NCBI RefSeq assembly: GCF_003148665.1
Contig: NZ_QGGQ01000007.1
Span: 174,537 to 238,536, forward strand
Length of the DNA stretch: 64,000 bases
From: Maribacter polysiphoniae
GTDB lineage: Bacteria; Bacteroidota; Bacteroidia; Flavobacteriales; Flavobacteriaceae
Direction: 5' to 3'
Shown: positions 46,927-55,844 of the stretch, piece after piece
Numbering within the stretch: position 1 is the first letter of the stretch
Layout of the letters: each line of letters opens with the position of its first letter
Position numbers and translations under genes: made by a program
The notes under the pieces: generated by a model
The model's database searches: none
The model's input: the letters and a program-made list of their open reading frames with translations, nothing else
Told to the model about the DNA's origin: nothing

Positions 46927-48118
46927 TGATTTTAATTTTGATTAAAAAGCTGGATGTTTTACTGTCTACATATTCATAATCCATGGTCTCCACATTTGAT
47001 ATCCAATTCATTTTTTCAAGATTTTCCAACCAGTTTGAATAGAGCGTATCATCAATGGAAATACCTGATACCATGACTGTTTTCTCATCCAATTCAATAG
47101 GTTTGGAATCTTGTACCGGTTTAGCCAAAGGTTGGTATATTGTAGAACTCAACAATATCCCATTAGGTATGCTTTGGGCCAATTCATCTAAATACAAAGT
47201 GGATTGGGAATTAACTGAATTATATACGGTTTCCACACGTTCCTTCTTCACTTTTAATGAATTTTCTTTGGATAGTAATCTATCTTTTTGAGAACTATTA
47301 GCGGCGAGGGATTCCCTTAAAGAATTGACTTTTTCATGATAACTATTGAACAAGAAAAAATTAATGGATAAGATTCCAATAAAAAAAATTAGTGCAGATT
47401 TCAATAGTGTACTGAAAATTCTTTGATCGGAATAATTTAAGCGGAACTGCTGAATCTTTTCCGAAAAATTCGAAATGGTTTTATTTTTTGAAATATGATT
47501 AAGGATTACGGAAAAGCTTAGTATATAAGTGTTCGGTAATGAAATACCATTGATATCATATGTAATATTTAGGTTGTCTGTACGTGTTATATTCCCAACG
47601 ATGAGGCCATCATCAATTACTAATTTTTGCGAAGTAGTTGTAATTGAATCATAACTAGAGTAAGGTAAGATAGCTTGTATAGGACTAATTCCTAATGAAT
47701 AACCAACAACCGAAATTTTAAAGGAACTTAATTTGTCGAGAATATCCTCTAAGTAAATTCGCTTACATATGGTGATTATGGCTTTACTGTCTATTTGTAA
47801 AATTTCATAATAGAAATTCTTCAAGTCCAGATTGGGAAATGAATTGTTGACCAGCACCTCTGGTTTTTTAGTGTCATGATCTTTAGAAAATTTTAGAAGA
47901 ACGTTAGATGTATTTAAAGAAATAAACAAAGGAGTATCTTTATTTATTTTTTTATTTAAGTTTTCTAAATCGGAAAGTTCGGATTTAGATTCCAATAAGA
48001 GTTCACCACGAACTTTTTTGACGACCACCAAGTAATATTGTAAATCGGCTTCCGATCCGCAAATTTCCAACCCTGCGAATGTGTTGCCCTCTTTGATATA
48101 TGTCCACCAGTTTAGCAT
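46916..48118 (-). CDS. Fused PilM/GspL-PilN-like assembly protein
   Basis: The N-terminal about 230 residues look like a divergent actin-like GspL/PilM cytoplasmic domain. A single membrane helix (about residues 240-258, ALIFFIGILSINFFLF) and a periplasmic coiled coil plus small domain follow, as in PilN or the C-terminal part of GspL. The start overlaps the secretin stop (TAATG) and the 3' end overlaps the PilO-like gene, so translation is coupled. It should recruit the GspE ATPase to the inner membrane. Identification is by architecture and context. Confidence 0.65.
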   Translation of the reverse strand: MLNWWTYIKEGNTFAGLEICGSEADLQYYLVVVKKVRGELLLESKSELSDLENLNKKINKDTPLFISLNTSNVLLKFSKDHDTKKPEVLVNNSFPNLDLKNFYYEILQIDSKAIITICKRIYLEDILDKLSSFKISVVGYSLGISPIQAILPYSSYDSITTTSQKLVIDDGLIVGNITRTDNLNITYDINGISLPNTYILSFSVILNHISKNKTISNFSEKIQQFRLNYSDQRIFSTLLKSALIFFIGILSINFFLFNSYHEKVNSLRESLAANSSQKDRLLSKENSLKVKKERVETVYNSVNSQSTLYLDELAQSIPNGILLSSTIYQPLAKPVQDSKPIELDEKTVMVSGISIDDTLYSNWLENLEKMNWISNVETMDYEYVDSKTSSFLIKIKINGN

Positions 48119-50301
48119 TAATAAATGACTGTTGGTTTAATTAGAATTGTAAGTTTTTGTTTACTGTCTTCCCTCTTACGCTGGCTGAATAGCCATTTAA
48201 TAACAGGTATCCGCGCAAGGAAAGGCACACCATTGCCAGAATCATTCTTGATTTTTTCCTCAAGTCCGCCCAAAATAGCCAAATCTTGATTTTGCATTCG
48301 AATGATCGAGCTGAATTCCCTTGAGGTCAATCCTGGAGGGGCATCGTTTTCTATACGTTCCCCACTAAAGTCGGATTGTACCACATTAATGTCCAGAGTT
48401 ACCTGTCCGTTCCCTGATACCAAAGGTTTTATACTTATAGCTAATTCAGCATCAATGGGTTGATAATTACGAACTTCAGAAGTAGTAGGTATCTGTGAGC
48501 CGAAATAATTTTGGTTGGTAACAACATAATAGGTGGTCTCACCAATGGAAAGTTTTGCTCTATGCCCGTTTAAGGTCGATAGTTTCGGGGTTGAACGTAT
48601 TTTTAAATTACCATTTTCTTCCATAGCTTTAATACTGGCAAAAAAATCAGGAACTACCTGGCCAATATTAAAGGAGCCAAATCCATCAAAACCACCGATA
48701 ATCTTATTTATAGTTTTAGCTCCAAGTGTAATGTCTGTTTCAGGGAATATTTTACCTTGAGTGGTTACAGTGGCGTCACCAATTCCCCAACTTATTCCGG
48801 TTTCCACTGTAGCTGATTTTTTTACCTCAATAATCATTACCTCGATAAGAACAACTGGTACGGGTTTGTCTATTTCATTTATGAATTTTTTAAATCCATT
48901 TATTTTAGTAGATGGACCACTTACAAAAAAACTGTTGAGCTCATAATCAACCTTTATTTCTAATCCAGATTTTATTTCATCTGGTATGATACTCACTATC
49001 GCCTCTGCATTATCTTGATAAATGTCAAATTCTTGGGATTGGGTGTTCAGTGATCTTAGGTTAGAATTGGATTGATTGCTTGAGAATCCATTATTTGTAT
49101 TATTTCCATAATAAGTAGAATTGAAATTATTGAACCTATTGGACATCGAAGATCCATTTGATTGTTGCTTGGGGTCACTCAGAAGTTCAACGGATCTATG
49201 CATCATTTGAACAATTTCAACGTTTCTAAGACTTAGTTGATCAGTTGTCCCAAAAAAATAAATTTCATTCTCTTTCTTAAATGTAAAGTTTGGGATAGGG
49301 ATTTCAGGAGAAATCTGGTTTTGGTTATTTTGTCGAATATTCTGGTTTCCACTGGGATTACTAGAGATTTGGTTTCCACTTTTCTCTTGACTTTCAAAAA
49401 TGTGATTCAACATATCATCAAATAAAATATTCTTTGCATTAAAAGTTACAAAACCAGCATGTTCAAGAGAAGTTGCTGTATAGACATCTAATTTCAAATC
49501 ATAACTAAGCTCTTTTATTATCGAAGCTATTGGGGCATTTATAAAATCAACATTGAGAATCTTATTAATAGTGTCCAAGACTTCATAATTTAAATTAGGT
49601 CTACCGAAATTTCCGTCCAGTTGATTTTTATGATAATCTTCATTTTTTAAATTAATCAATGAACTAAAGAGATAAAAACCATCTCTCGATTTCGAATAAG
49701 ACAGATTGTTCATGTCAGCCAAATTCTCCATTGCCTTTTCAAAGGGTACATTGATCATGTACAAATTCAAAGGGATAGATTCCATGTTATTTGAGAATAA
49801 TAGGTTTTCTCCAGTACTATCCATAATTTGCCTAAACACCTTTTCGAGAGGATCATTTTTTAAATCCAAAGAAATTAATTTGCTATTATGATCATAGTCT
49901 ATATGTATTTCTTTGTCCTTAATTTCTATAATCGGTGGGGTATATTTTTTAATCGAAAGAATATTGCCCGTAAACTCTATATCCAATTCATACTCTTTAC
50001 ATAAAAACACGAATAGATCAGCTACAGTAACATCTGAAAAATTATTTACAATAGAAATATTGCCTATATCCGGGGCAACGGTTAAATTAAGGTTGTGAAC
50101 TTTGGAAACCGCAACCAAAAAACTAGGTAGGGTTACATTGTTGACATTGATCTCAAGTTTTAACCTTTCGTTCAATTCAGAATTTTCCATTGCCAAAAGC
50201 TCCAAATTATTTTTAATTGTCTGGATTCTATTGGATTCTTGCGCGATGGTATTAAAAAATACTAGCAAGAAAATAATATATAAGAGTCTTTGGTTTTTCA
50301 T
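48118..50301 (-). CDS. gspD: GspD/PilQ-type secretin
   Basis: A 727-residue outer-membrane secretin with a signal peptide (to about residue 20). Several N-type ring domains follow (about 50-440), with an Asn/Ser/Gln-rich insertion of roughly 80 residues near 310-430, and then the secretin domain (about 500-727). The conserved end VPFLARIPVIKWLF and KLTILIKPTVIY is diagnostic. It forms the gated outer-membrane channel of a type II secretion or type IV pilus-like machine. It lies 6 nt after gspE. No pilotin gene was seen nearby. Confidence 0.9.
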   Translation of the reverse strand: MKNQRLLYIIFLLVFFNTIAQESNRIQTIKNNLELLAMENSELNERLKLEINVNNVTLPSFLVAVSKVHNLNLTVAPDIGNISIVNNFSDVTVADLFVFLCKEYELDIEFTGNILSIKKYTPPIIEIKDKEIHIDYDHNSKLISLDLKNDPLEKVFRQIMDSTGENLLFSNNMESIPLNLYMINVPFEKAMENLADMNNLSYSKSRDGFYLFSSLINLKNEDYHKNQLDGNFGRPNLNYEVLDTINKILNVDFINAPIASIIKELSYDLKLDVYTATSLEHAGFVTFNAKNILFDDMLNHIFESQEKSGNQISSNPSGNQNIRQNNQNQISPEIPIPNFTFKKENEIYFFGTTDQLSLRNVEIVQMMHRSVELLSDPKQQSNGSSMSNRFNNFNSTYYGNNTNNGFSSNQSNSNLRSLNTQSQEFDIYQDNAEAIVSIIPDEIKSGLEIKVDYELNSFFVSGPSTKINGFKKFINEIDKPVPVVLIEVMIIEVKKSATVETGISWGIGDATVTTQGKIFPETDITLGAKTINKIIGGFDGFGSFNIGQVVPDFFASIKAMEENGNLKIRSTPKLSTLNGHRAKLSIGETTYYVVTNQNYFGSQIPTTSEVRNYQPIDAELAISIKPLVSGNGQVTLDINVVQSDFSGERIENDAPPGLTSREFSSIIRMQNQDLAILGGLEEKIKNDSGNGVPFLARIPVIKWLFSQRKREDSKQKLTILIKPTVIY

Positions 50302-50307
50302 TATAAT

Positions 50308-51720
50308 TTAATCAGTTAGCAAGGCATAAACTTCTTCAATAGATGTCGTTCCGTTTTTGATCAATTGTATGGCATTCGATTTTAGGGTGTCAATTTTTTT
50401 CTCCTTCAAATAATCATTTATTTCAAGTTGATTATTTTTTATAGGTAGTTGTAAAGCTGTGGAAATTGGTAAAATTTCATAGATAGCTTTTCTGCCGTAA
50501 TATCCTGTGTGGTGACAATAATTACAGCCAACTGCCCTATAATGGGAAGTTAGGTTATTGGGTGGTAAAAAACTTTCAGGAAATAAAGAAAGGTCAATAG
50601 GAACTTCTTCTTTGCATTTATCACATAATTTTCGAACTAATCGCTGGGCAACACTTATGTTCAATGTACTGGCTATTAGAAACGAAGGGACCCCCATATC
50701 AATAAGTCTGGATATTGTCGCCCAAGCTGAATTTGTATGGATTGTAGACAAAACTAAATGACCGGTTAATGCAGCACGTATGGCCATGTTGGCCGTTTTT
50801 ACATCCCTGATTTCCCCAACCATGATTATATCGGGGTCTTGTCTTAAAAAGGTTCGAAGCGTACTGGCGAAATCTAAACCGATACCTTCCTTTAATTGCA
50901 CTTGGTTAATTCCTTCTAAGGTATATTCTATAGGGTCTTCTACTGTTAGGATATTTGTATTGTCATTGTTCAAATGCTTTAATGTTGCATAAAGCGTGGT
51001 AGTTTTTCCGGACCCTGTAGGTCCTGAAATTAAAACAATTCCATTCGGTTTCCGAATAGATTCCTTATATCTAAAGAGTTCCTTATTTGTAAACCCTAGG
51101 GAATCTAAATCTATTGAACCGGTGTCTTTGCTTAGAATACGTAAAACCAATTTTTCGCCATGTAGGGTTGGAAGTGAAGATACACGAATATCAAATTCGC
51201 CAGAGCCCAGTTTCATTGTTATACGTCCGTCTTGGGGTAAACGTTTTTCCGCGATATCCAGATCCGATTTTATTTTAATTTTATTTACTATGGTAGGGTA
51301 TTCTTCTAGAGGGATATTGAATTGCTCTATTAACTTGCCATCTAGTCGAAAGCGAACACGGCATCTCTTTTCATAAGGTTCAAAATGAATATCACTGCTT
51401 CCAATGTTTTTGGCGCTAACCAATATTTTTTCTAAAAAATCAGATGTATAGTGTAATCTGTTACCAGCCGTTTGTTTTTGTATACGATAATTTGTGGCCA
51501 AAAGCCTTTGTAATTCTTGAGGTTCGCATTTTTCCAATATAATCGGGATATCCAATACGATCTGTAATTCGGACAAAAGCACTTCCAGTGATTCATTATC
51601 AGTTTTACAAACAAGTCCGTTGTCGGTACTTTTTGTAGGCACAATTCGGTAATGAAAGGCTTGGTCAGCGGTTATTCGCTGTTTTACATTCGCTGGTATG
51701 TCATAACTGCTTAATTCCAT
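50308..51720 (-). CDS. gspE: GspE/PilB-type secretion ATPase
   Basis: A 470-residue AAA-type assembly ATPase if it starts at 51720, the ATG 2 bp after the prepilin peptidase stop; an upstream frame start would overlap that gene. Walker A is GPTGSGKTTT near 232, the Asp box is RQDPDIIMVGEIRD near 300, and a tetracysteine zinc site follows (LCDKC and GCNYCHHTGY near 380-420). N-terminal N1-type domain is short. It powers pseudopilus assembly in the cytoplasm. The zinc motif is typical of GspE/PilB and less so of PilT. Confidence 0.92.
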   Translation of the reverse strand: MELSSYDIPANVKQRITADQAFHYRIVPTKSTDNGLVCKTDNESLEVLLSELQIVLDIPIILEKCEPQELQRLLATNYRIQKQTAGNRLHYTSDFLEKILVSAKNIGSSDIHFEPYEKRCRVRFRLDGKLIEQFNIPLEEYPTIVNKIKIKSDLDIAEKRLPQDGRITMKLGSGEFDIRVSSLPTLHGEKLVLRILSKDTGSIDLDSLGFTNKELFRYKESIRKPNGIVLISGPTGSGKTTTLYATLKHLNNDNTNILTVEDPIEYTLEGINQVQLKEGIGLDFASTLRTFLRQDPDIIMVGEIRDVKTANMAIRAALTGHLVLSTIHTNSAWATISRLIDMGVPSFLIASTLNISVAQRLVRKLCDKCKEEVPIDLSLFPESFLPPNNLTSHYRAVGCNYCHHTGYYGRKAIYEILPISTALQLPIKNNQLEINDYLKEKKIDTLKSNAIQLIKNGTTSIEEVYALLTD

Positions 51721-51721
51721 T

Positions 51722-52207
51722 TTAGTATAAATAAAGAGAAGGTGTATAGCTCGAAAAACTAAAAAGAACCAATCCAATTAAAAATAAACCCATGAGACCA
51801 GCCAAAGGGACGGTAGACATTTCCTTATATCTTTTCAATAAAAGAAAAGCAATAAGTGAAAAAAATATAGAACCAACAAGAACTATGATAAATGTAATTG
51901 TAGGAAACCCTAAAGCCAATGCATAAAGGAATAATATATCTCCCAAACCAAAACTCACATTCAGGAATTTCTGTTTTAAAATGTGTTTGGTATATAGATA
52001 GAGTAGTAATAGAACACCACTGATAATTAAAATGTTTGTGAGGATATATATTAGGCCTACTTCCCAATGAGAGTTAATTAGATGCAGCACAAACAATAAT
52101 AAGCCAATTACAGGGAATATTATCCACATAACCATTCGATCCTTTAAATCCTGAAACGCCATAAATGAACATCCTAGGATTACCAATATTTTTAAAGAGA
52201 CTATCAA
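51722..52207 (-). CDS. Short A24-type prepilin peptidase
   Basis: A 161-residue multi-helix membrane aspartic protease lacking the N-terminal methylase domain of PilD. The two catalytic Asp are visible: QDLKDR (Asp about 20) and GLGDILFLYALALG (GxGD, Asp about 88). It starts with TTG overlapping the pseudopilin stop as TTGA, so it is translationally coupled to its likely substrate. It would cleave and allow assembly of the pseudopilin from the gene upstream. Confidence 0.85.
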   Translation of the reverse strand: MIVSLKILVILGCSFMAFQDLKDRMVMWIIFPVIGLLLFVLHLINSHWEVGLIYILTNILIISGVLLLLYLYTKHILKQKFLNVSFGLGDILFLYALALGFPTITFIIVLVGSIFFSLIAFLLLKRYKEMSTVPLAGLMGLFLIGLVLFSFSSYTPSLYLY

Positions 52208-52617
52208 TCTTTGGTAATTTGTTTTGGGTTACCTTGTTCATCTATTTCCCAAACATTCAATATTCCATCACCATCAAAATCGGTTACAGCTTCAGCTCTT
52301 GCTTTGAAAGTCGCATTGTCAGCACTTATGATTTCATAACGATAATTGGCTGTTCCGTTTTCTTTAACGGTCTTTGGGGCTTCAAAATCCAATTCGTTAA
52401 AATCAGCACTAAATTTACTATGCATATACCTATGTGTGGTCTGTGCGTTGTAGAGAGCTTTTAATTGGGTTTGGGCCTCTATACTCTTCGCTTTTGAAAT
52501 CAAAGGCATCAAATTAGGTAGGGCAAGCAATAACAATATTCCGATAATCGCCAAAACGATTAAAGTTTCTTGCAAATTAAGAGCGGGTACTTTTTTACGT
52601 GAAATTACATTGTACAT
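52204..52617 (-). CDS. Type II secretion pseudopilin (GspG-like)
   Basis: The class III prepilin signal is clear: a basic leader (RKKVPA), cleavage before LNLQETLIVL with Glu at +5, and a long hydrophobic helix (about residues 18-38). The remaining 95 residues hold a DxDGDG Ca-binding loop (DFDGDGILNVWE) near the C terminus, as in GspG major pseudopilins. Cleavage follows Ala and not the usual Gly. It is the first gene of the minus-strand operon, and no other pseudopilins (GspH-K) are present in the window. Confidence 0.85.
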   Translation of the reverse strand: MYNVISRKKVPALNLQETLIVLAIIGILLLLALPNLMPLISKAKSIEAQTQLKALYNAQTTHRYMHSKFSADFNELDFEAPKTVKENGTANYRYEIISADNATFKARAEAVTDFDGDGILNVWEIDEQGNPKQITKD

Positions 52618-52978
52618 AAGTCTATTCAGTTGATTTCTAGGTATTGTTATAACATAAAAAAGCCATTATTATTATATGTAGATCTTCGTTTTTATTTTAA
52701 AATGACAAAATGCATTTCATCGAAAACTGTTAAAAAAATTTTGTTAAATAATATTTATTTACCTACTTAGCTATGTAATATAATTATAATTGATGTAAGA
52801 TATTATTCGTTAAATATATCCCAAATAGATTTCACCTACTTCGAATCTGGTCTTACACCCATATGCAAATGGCATTCTGCAGATTGTCTTAATTAGAGAT
52901 TGTAGTAAATCATCCTAAGGTATCATATCCCTAAATTGATGCCCAAGTGAGGTATGCTTAAATTAAAAAAATAACAAC
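52618..52978. other. Divergent promoter region between secretion operon and fibre array
   Basis: About 360 bp, AT-rich and without a gene. It lies between two divergent transcription units, so it likely holds both promoters; I found no clean consensus pair. Confidence 0.4.
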
Positions 52979-53926
52979 ATGCTAAAATCAATTGTCAATG
53001 CCCTCATACTCTTATTATTATTCTTAGTAACTGCTACTTCAATAGCACAGACACAGGGAAATTATGACCTAATTGCAGGTGATGGAAATGGATTTCGGTT
53101 TTGGAACGGGAATAATAGTTATAAAATACACATGGGTAATACCGCAGAATATCATTATGGCCCTGTAACAAGCTATAGTATTAAGAATAATATGAGTAAT
53201 AATGCCGATAGAGGATGGGTTTGGGGTGTTTCGGGACAAGCACCTATTGCTGGTCTAAATACTTTGGGTGATTTTAAATTACATGGAACGTTCACTAGCA
53301 GTAAACTATTACTTAATGATCCAAATAAGGTAACAGATTGGAACAATATATGGCAAAGTGGTTTTTATGAAGGCTATAATGTCACCAATGCTCCAGAGCC
53401 CTATCATTGGTTTTGGGGAATTAATATGAACCATGGATCAAACAATTCAGGCTATAGGTATAATGGTCAAATAGCTGTGAAAAACTCGCCCTCATCTCCC
53501 AAAATGTATTTCAGAAGTACCAATTCTTCTGGATTAGGCGTATGGGCCCAAGTAGTCCATAGTGAAGGGAATCAAGTAATAAATGGAAATTTGGGTATTG
53601 GTACAACAAATCCCGGATCATACAAACTGGCCGTAAAAGGTAAAATACGGGCAGAGGAAATCAAAGTGGAATCTGGTTGGGCCGATTACGTGTTCAAGGA
53701 TGACTACTATCTCCCTACTTTGGAAGAAGTTGAAAAACACATCAATGAAAAAGGGCATTTGATCAATATTCCTTCAGCTGAAGAAGTGGAGGCAAATGGT
53801 ATTGAGTTAGGTGAAATGAACAAGCTGCTTTTAGAAAAAATAGAGGAGTTGACTTTGTACGTCCTTGAACTCAAAAATGAAAATAAACAACAACAACGGG
53901 AAATAGAAGAACTTAAAATCAAATAA
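52979..53926 (+). CDS. Secreted fibre-like protein 1 (type A C-terminal module)
   Basis: A 315-residue secreted protein (signal peptide to about residue 24, SIA|QT). The head (about 30-200) is beta-rich and unique apart from similarity to the head of protein 3 (both start NYDL-AG-G-GFRFWNG). A GIGTTNPGSYKLAVKGKI collar is followed by the type A module (WADYVF, LPTLEEVEKHI, GELNKLLLEKIEEL-like) and a terminal coiled coil. Such proteins resemble phage tail-fibre ends and probably trimerise. It overlaps the next gene by one base. Confidence 0.75.
   Translation: MLKSIVNALILLLLFLVTATSIAQTQGNYDLIAGDGNGFRFWNGNNSYKIHMGNTAEYHYGPVTSYSIKNNMSNNADRGWVWGVSGQAPIAGLNTLGDFKLHGTFTSSKLLLNDPNKVTDWNNIWQSGFYEGYNVTNAPEPYHWFWGINMNHGSNNSGYRYNGQIAVKNSPSSPKMYFRSTNSSGLGVWAQVVHSEGNQVINGNLGIGTTNPGSYKLAVKGKIRAEEIKVESGWADYVFKDDYYLPTLEEVEKHINEKGHLINIPSAEEVEANGIELGEMNKLLLEKIEELTLYVLELKNENKQQQREIEELKIK
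53623..53851 (+). repeat. Type A fibre module, copy 1
   Basis: About 229 bp nearly identical in nucleotide sequence to 54523-54750 and closely similar to 56473-56702 and 58559-58789. Confidence 0.8.
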
Positions 53927-54858
53927 TGATGAAGATATCAATCTGCCAAATCATAATTTGTTTTACTTTTTGTATTGGCGTAAGCAATAAAGCTAATGCA
54001 CAATTTACATACGCCAATAATGAAGCAACGACCAATAATCAAATAGTAGCTCCAGTGCTAAGAATAAGCAATGAACTGAGGGTGGCAAATACTTTTATTC
54101 CTACAGATCCTTCTATTGGTACATTGGATAATACTGGATATGGTATTAATATTCACAAAACCAGTGGTATTGGTTTTGCGTTTAACGGAGTGCATCAAAT
54201 GGTTTTTAAACCCAATGGGAATACAGGTATTGGGACGGAAGCGCCTCAAGGTAAACTACATGTTAGCACTGGTACCTTTGGAGATGCCATAGTAAGACTT
54301 GAAGCCGATACGGATAATAATAATGAATCTGACAACCCTCTGATACAACTTAGACAGGATGGTGGTCAAGTTGGTATTAACATTGGGTTTTCGGAGGAGA
54401 ATTTTGGGGGTAATATTTTTGGAATTGGCACAAGATATACGAACCAAGAAAGCTGGCATACATTTACCATAAATACTTCAAACGGTAATGTGGGCATTGG
54501 AACTAAGAATGCCGGAACTTGGAAACTAGCCGTTAAAGGTAAAATACGGGCGGAGGAAATCAAAGTGGAGACAGGTTGGGCCGATTACGTGTTCAAGGAT
54601 GACTACGATCTCCCTACTTTGGAAGAAGTTGAAAAATACATCAATGAAAAAGGGCATTTGATCAATATTCCTTCAGCCGAAGAAGTGGAGGCAAATGGTA
54701 TTGAGTTAGGTGAAATGAACAAGCTGCTTTTAGAAAAGATAGAGGAGTTGGTGCTATATACACTGGAGCAGGAAAAAAACTTAATAGAACTAAAAGCAAT
54801 CAATAAAAAACAAGAGGAGCGTCTTAATAACATCGAAGCATTGCTAAAACAAAAATAA
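53926..54858 (+). CDS. Secreted fibre-like protein 2 (type A C-terminal module)
   Basis: 310 residues, signal peptide to about residue 26 (ANA|QF). The head is different from protein 1, with a TGIGTEAPQGKLHVS strand repeat near 105 and a second GIGTKNAGTWKLAVKGKI collar near 190. The C-terminal type A module is almost identical at DNA level to that of protein 1, then a Lys/Glu-rich coiled coil. The start codon overlaps the previous stop. Function is unknown; likely a surface or secreted trimeric fibre. Confidence 0.75.
   Translation: MMKISICQIIICFTFCIGVSNKANAQFTYANNEATTNNQIVAPVLRISNELRVANTFIPTDPSIGTLDNTGYGINIHKTSGIGFAFNGVHQMVFKPNGNTGIGTEAPQGKLHVSTGTFGDAIVRLEADTDNNNESDNPLIQLRQDGGQVGINIGFSEENFGGNIFGIGTRYTNQESWHTFTINTSNGNVGIGTKNAGTWKLAVKGKIRAEEIKVETGWADYVFKDDYDLPTLEEVEKYINEKGHLINIPSAEEVEANGIELGEMNKLLLEKIEELVLYTLEQEKNLIELKAINKKQEERLNNIEALLKQK
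54523..54750 (+). repeat. Type A fibre module, copy 2
   Basis: About 228 bp; nearly identical to copy 1 at 53623-53851. Confidence 0.8.
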
Positions 54859-54860
54859 TT

Positions 54861-55844
54861 ATGAAAAAAAACATATCCCTTCTTTTTTATCTGTTTTTAG
54901 GAGTATTTGTTTCCGCGCAGACACAAACCAACTATGACCTCACTGCTGGTGAAGGCCACGGTTTTCGTTTTTGGAATGGGAGCGACAACTATAAAATAGA
55001 TATGGGGAGCTCATCGGAATACAATTACGGGCCAGTAACAAATTATAGTATTAAAAATAATATGCACAGTACTACTGGCCAAGGATGGACCTGGGGTGTT
55101 TCAGGGTCAGAACCCATAGCTGCCTTAAATAATGATGGAGATTTTCAAATTGCACGAAATTTTTATTCCTTAGGTAGTGTAGGTGTAGGCCTTATAGATC
55201 CAGAATATAGATTACATGTTACAGGTGGGGTTAAATTAAGAAAAACGACCATAGGTGTTACTTCGGCTTCGAATGAAAATAGTTGGATTAGGGACGAATG
55301 GTTAACAGGAAATTATGGCCCAGCAAAATGGAACCAAAGTACGCAACGATGGGTGCGCCCTGAAGGCAATTATAATGATATAGGTGGAATAGTGTACCAA
55401 GATGAAGGAACCTATTTTATAAGAGATAAAGCAGGATCGCAATTGGAATACACGAACAGAGAATTTTTACAAAAGGCCTTTTTATTTTCAAGCATTACCA
55501 ATGGAAATGTAGGCATTGGTACCACCATCCCCGACTCCAAACTTACGGTAAAAGGTAAAATACATGCAGAAGAGGTAAAGATAGACCTTTCCGTTCCTGC
55601 ACCTGATTATGTCTTTAATGAGGATTATGACTTAAGGACATTGGAGGAAACTCAAGACTATATAGAAGAACATGCCCATTTGCCGAATATTCCATCTGCT
55701 AAAGAAATGGAAAATGATGGTGTGGAGTTGGGAGTAATGAACATGAAACTTTTGGAGAAAATAGAGGAGTTAATGCTTTATACCATTCAGCAAGAAATAA
55801 GAATAAAGGAATTAGAAAAAACAGTAGTTAATCTTATAAAATGA
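54861..55844 (+). CDS. Secreted fibre-like protein 3 (type B C-terminal module)
   Basis: 327 residues, signal peptide to about residue 20 (VSA|QT). The head resembles protein 1 in its first 100 residues (NYDLTAGEGHGFRFWNGSDN) and then diverges. The C terminus is the type B module (VPAPDYVF, LRTLEETQDYI, HLPNIPSAKEME, LGVMNMKLLEKIEEL) and a coiled coil. The type B form is the version most widely seen at the ends of flavobacterial fibre-like proteins. It overlaps the next gene by 4 nt. Confidence 0.75.
   Translation: MKKNISLLFYLFLGVFVSAQTQTNYDLTAGEGHGFRFWNGSDNYKIDMGSSSEYNYGPVTNYSIKNNMHSTTGQGWTWGVSGSEPIAALNNDGDFQIARNFYSLGSVGVGLIDPEYRLHVTGGVKLRKTTIGVTSASNENSWIRDEWLTGNYGPAKWNQSTQRWVRPEGNYNDIGGIVYQDEGTYFIRDKAGSQLEYTNREFLQKAFLFSSITNGNVGIGTTIPDSKLTVKGKIHAEEVKIDLSVPAPDYVFNEDYDLRTLEETQDYIEEHAHLPNIPSAKEMENDGVELGVMNMKLLEKIEELMLYTIQQEIRIKELEKTVVNLIK
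55536..55771 (+). repeat. Type B fibre module, copy 1
   Basis: About 236 bp, closely similar to 57429-57665 and more distantly to the type A modules. Confidence 0.7.

Noticed and set aside
51721..51777. Upstream start for the GspE ATPase
   Set aside because: It would overlap the prepilin peptidase gene by more than 50 bp and adds a hydrophobic leader foreign to GspE.
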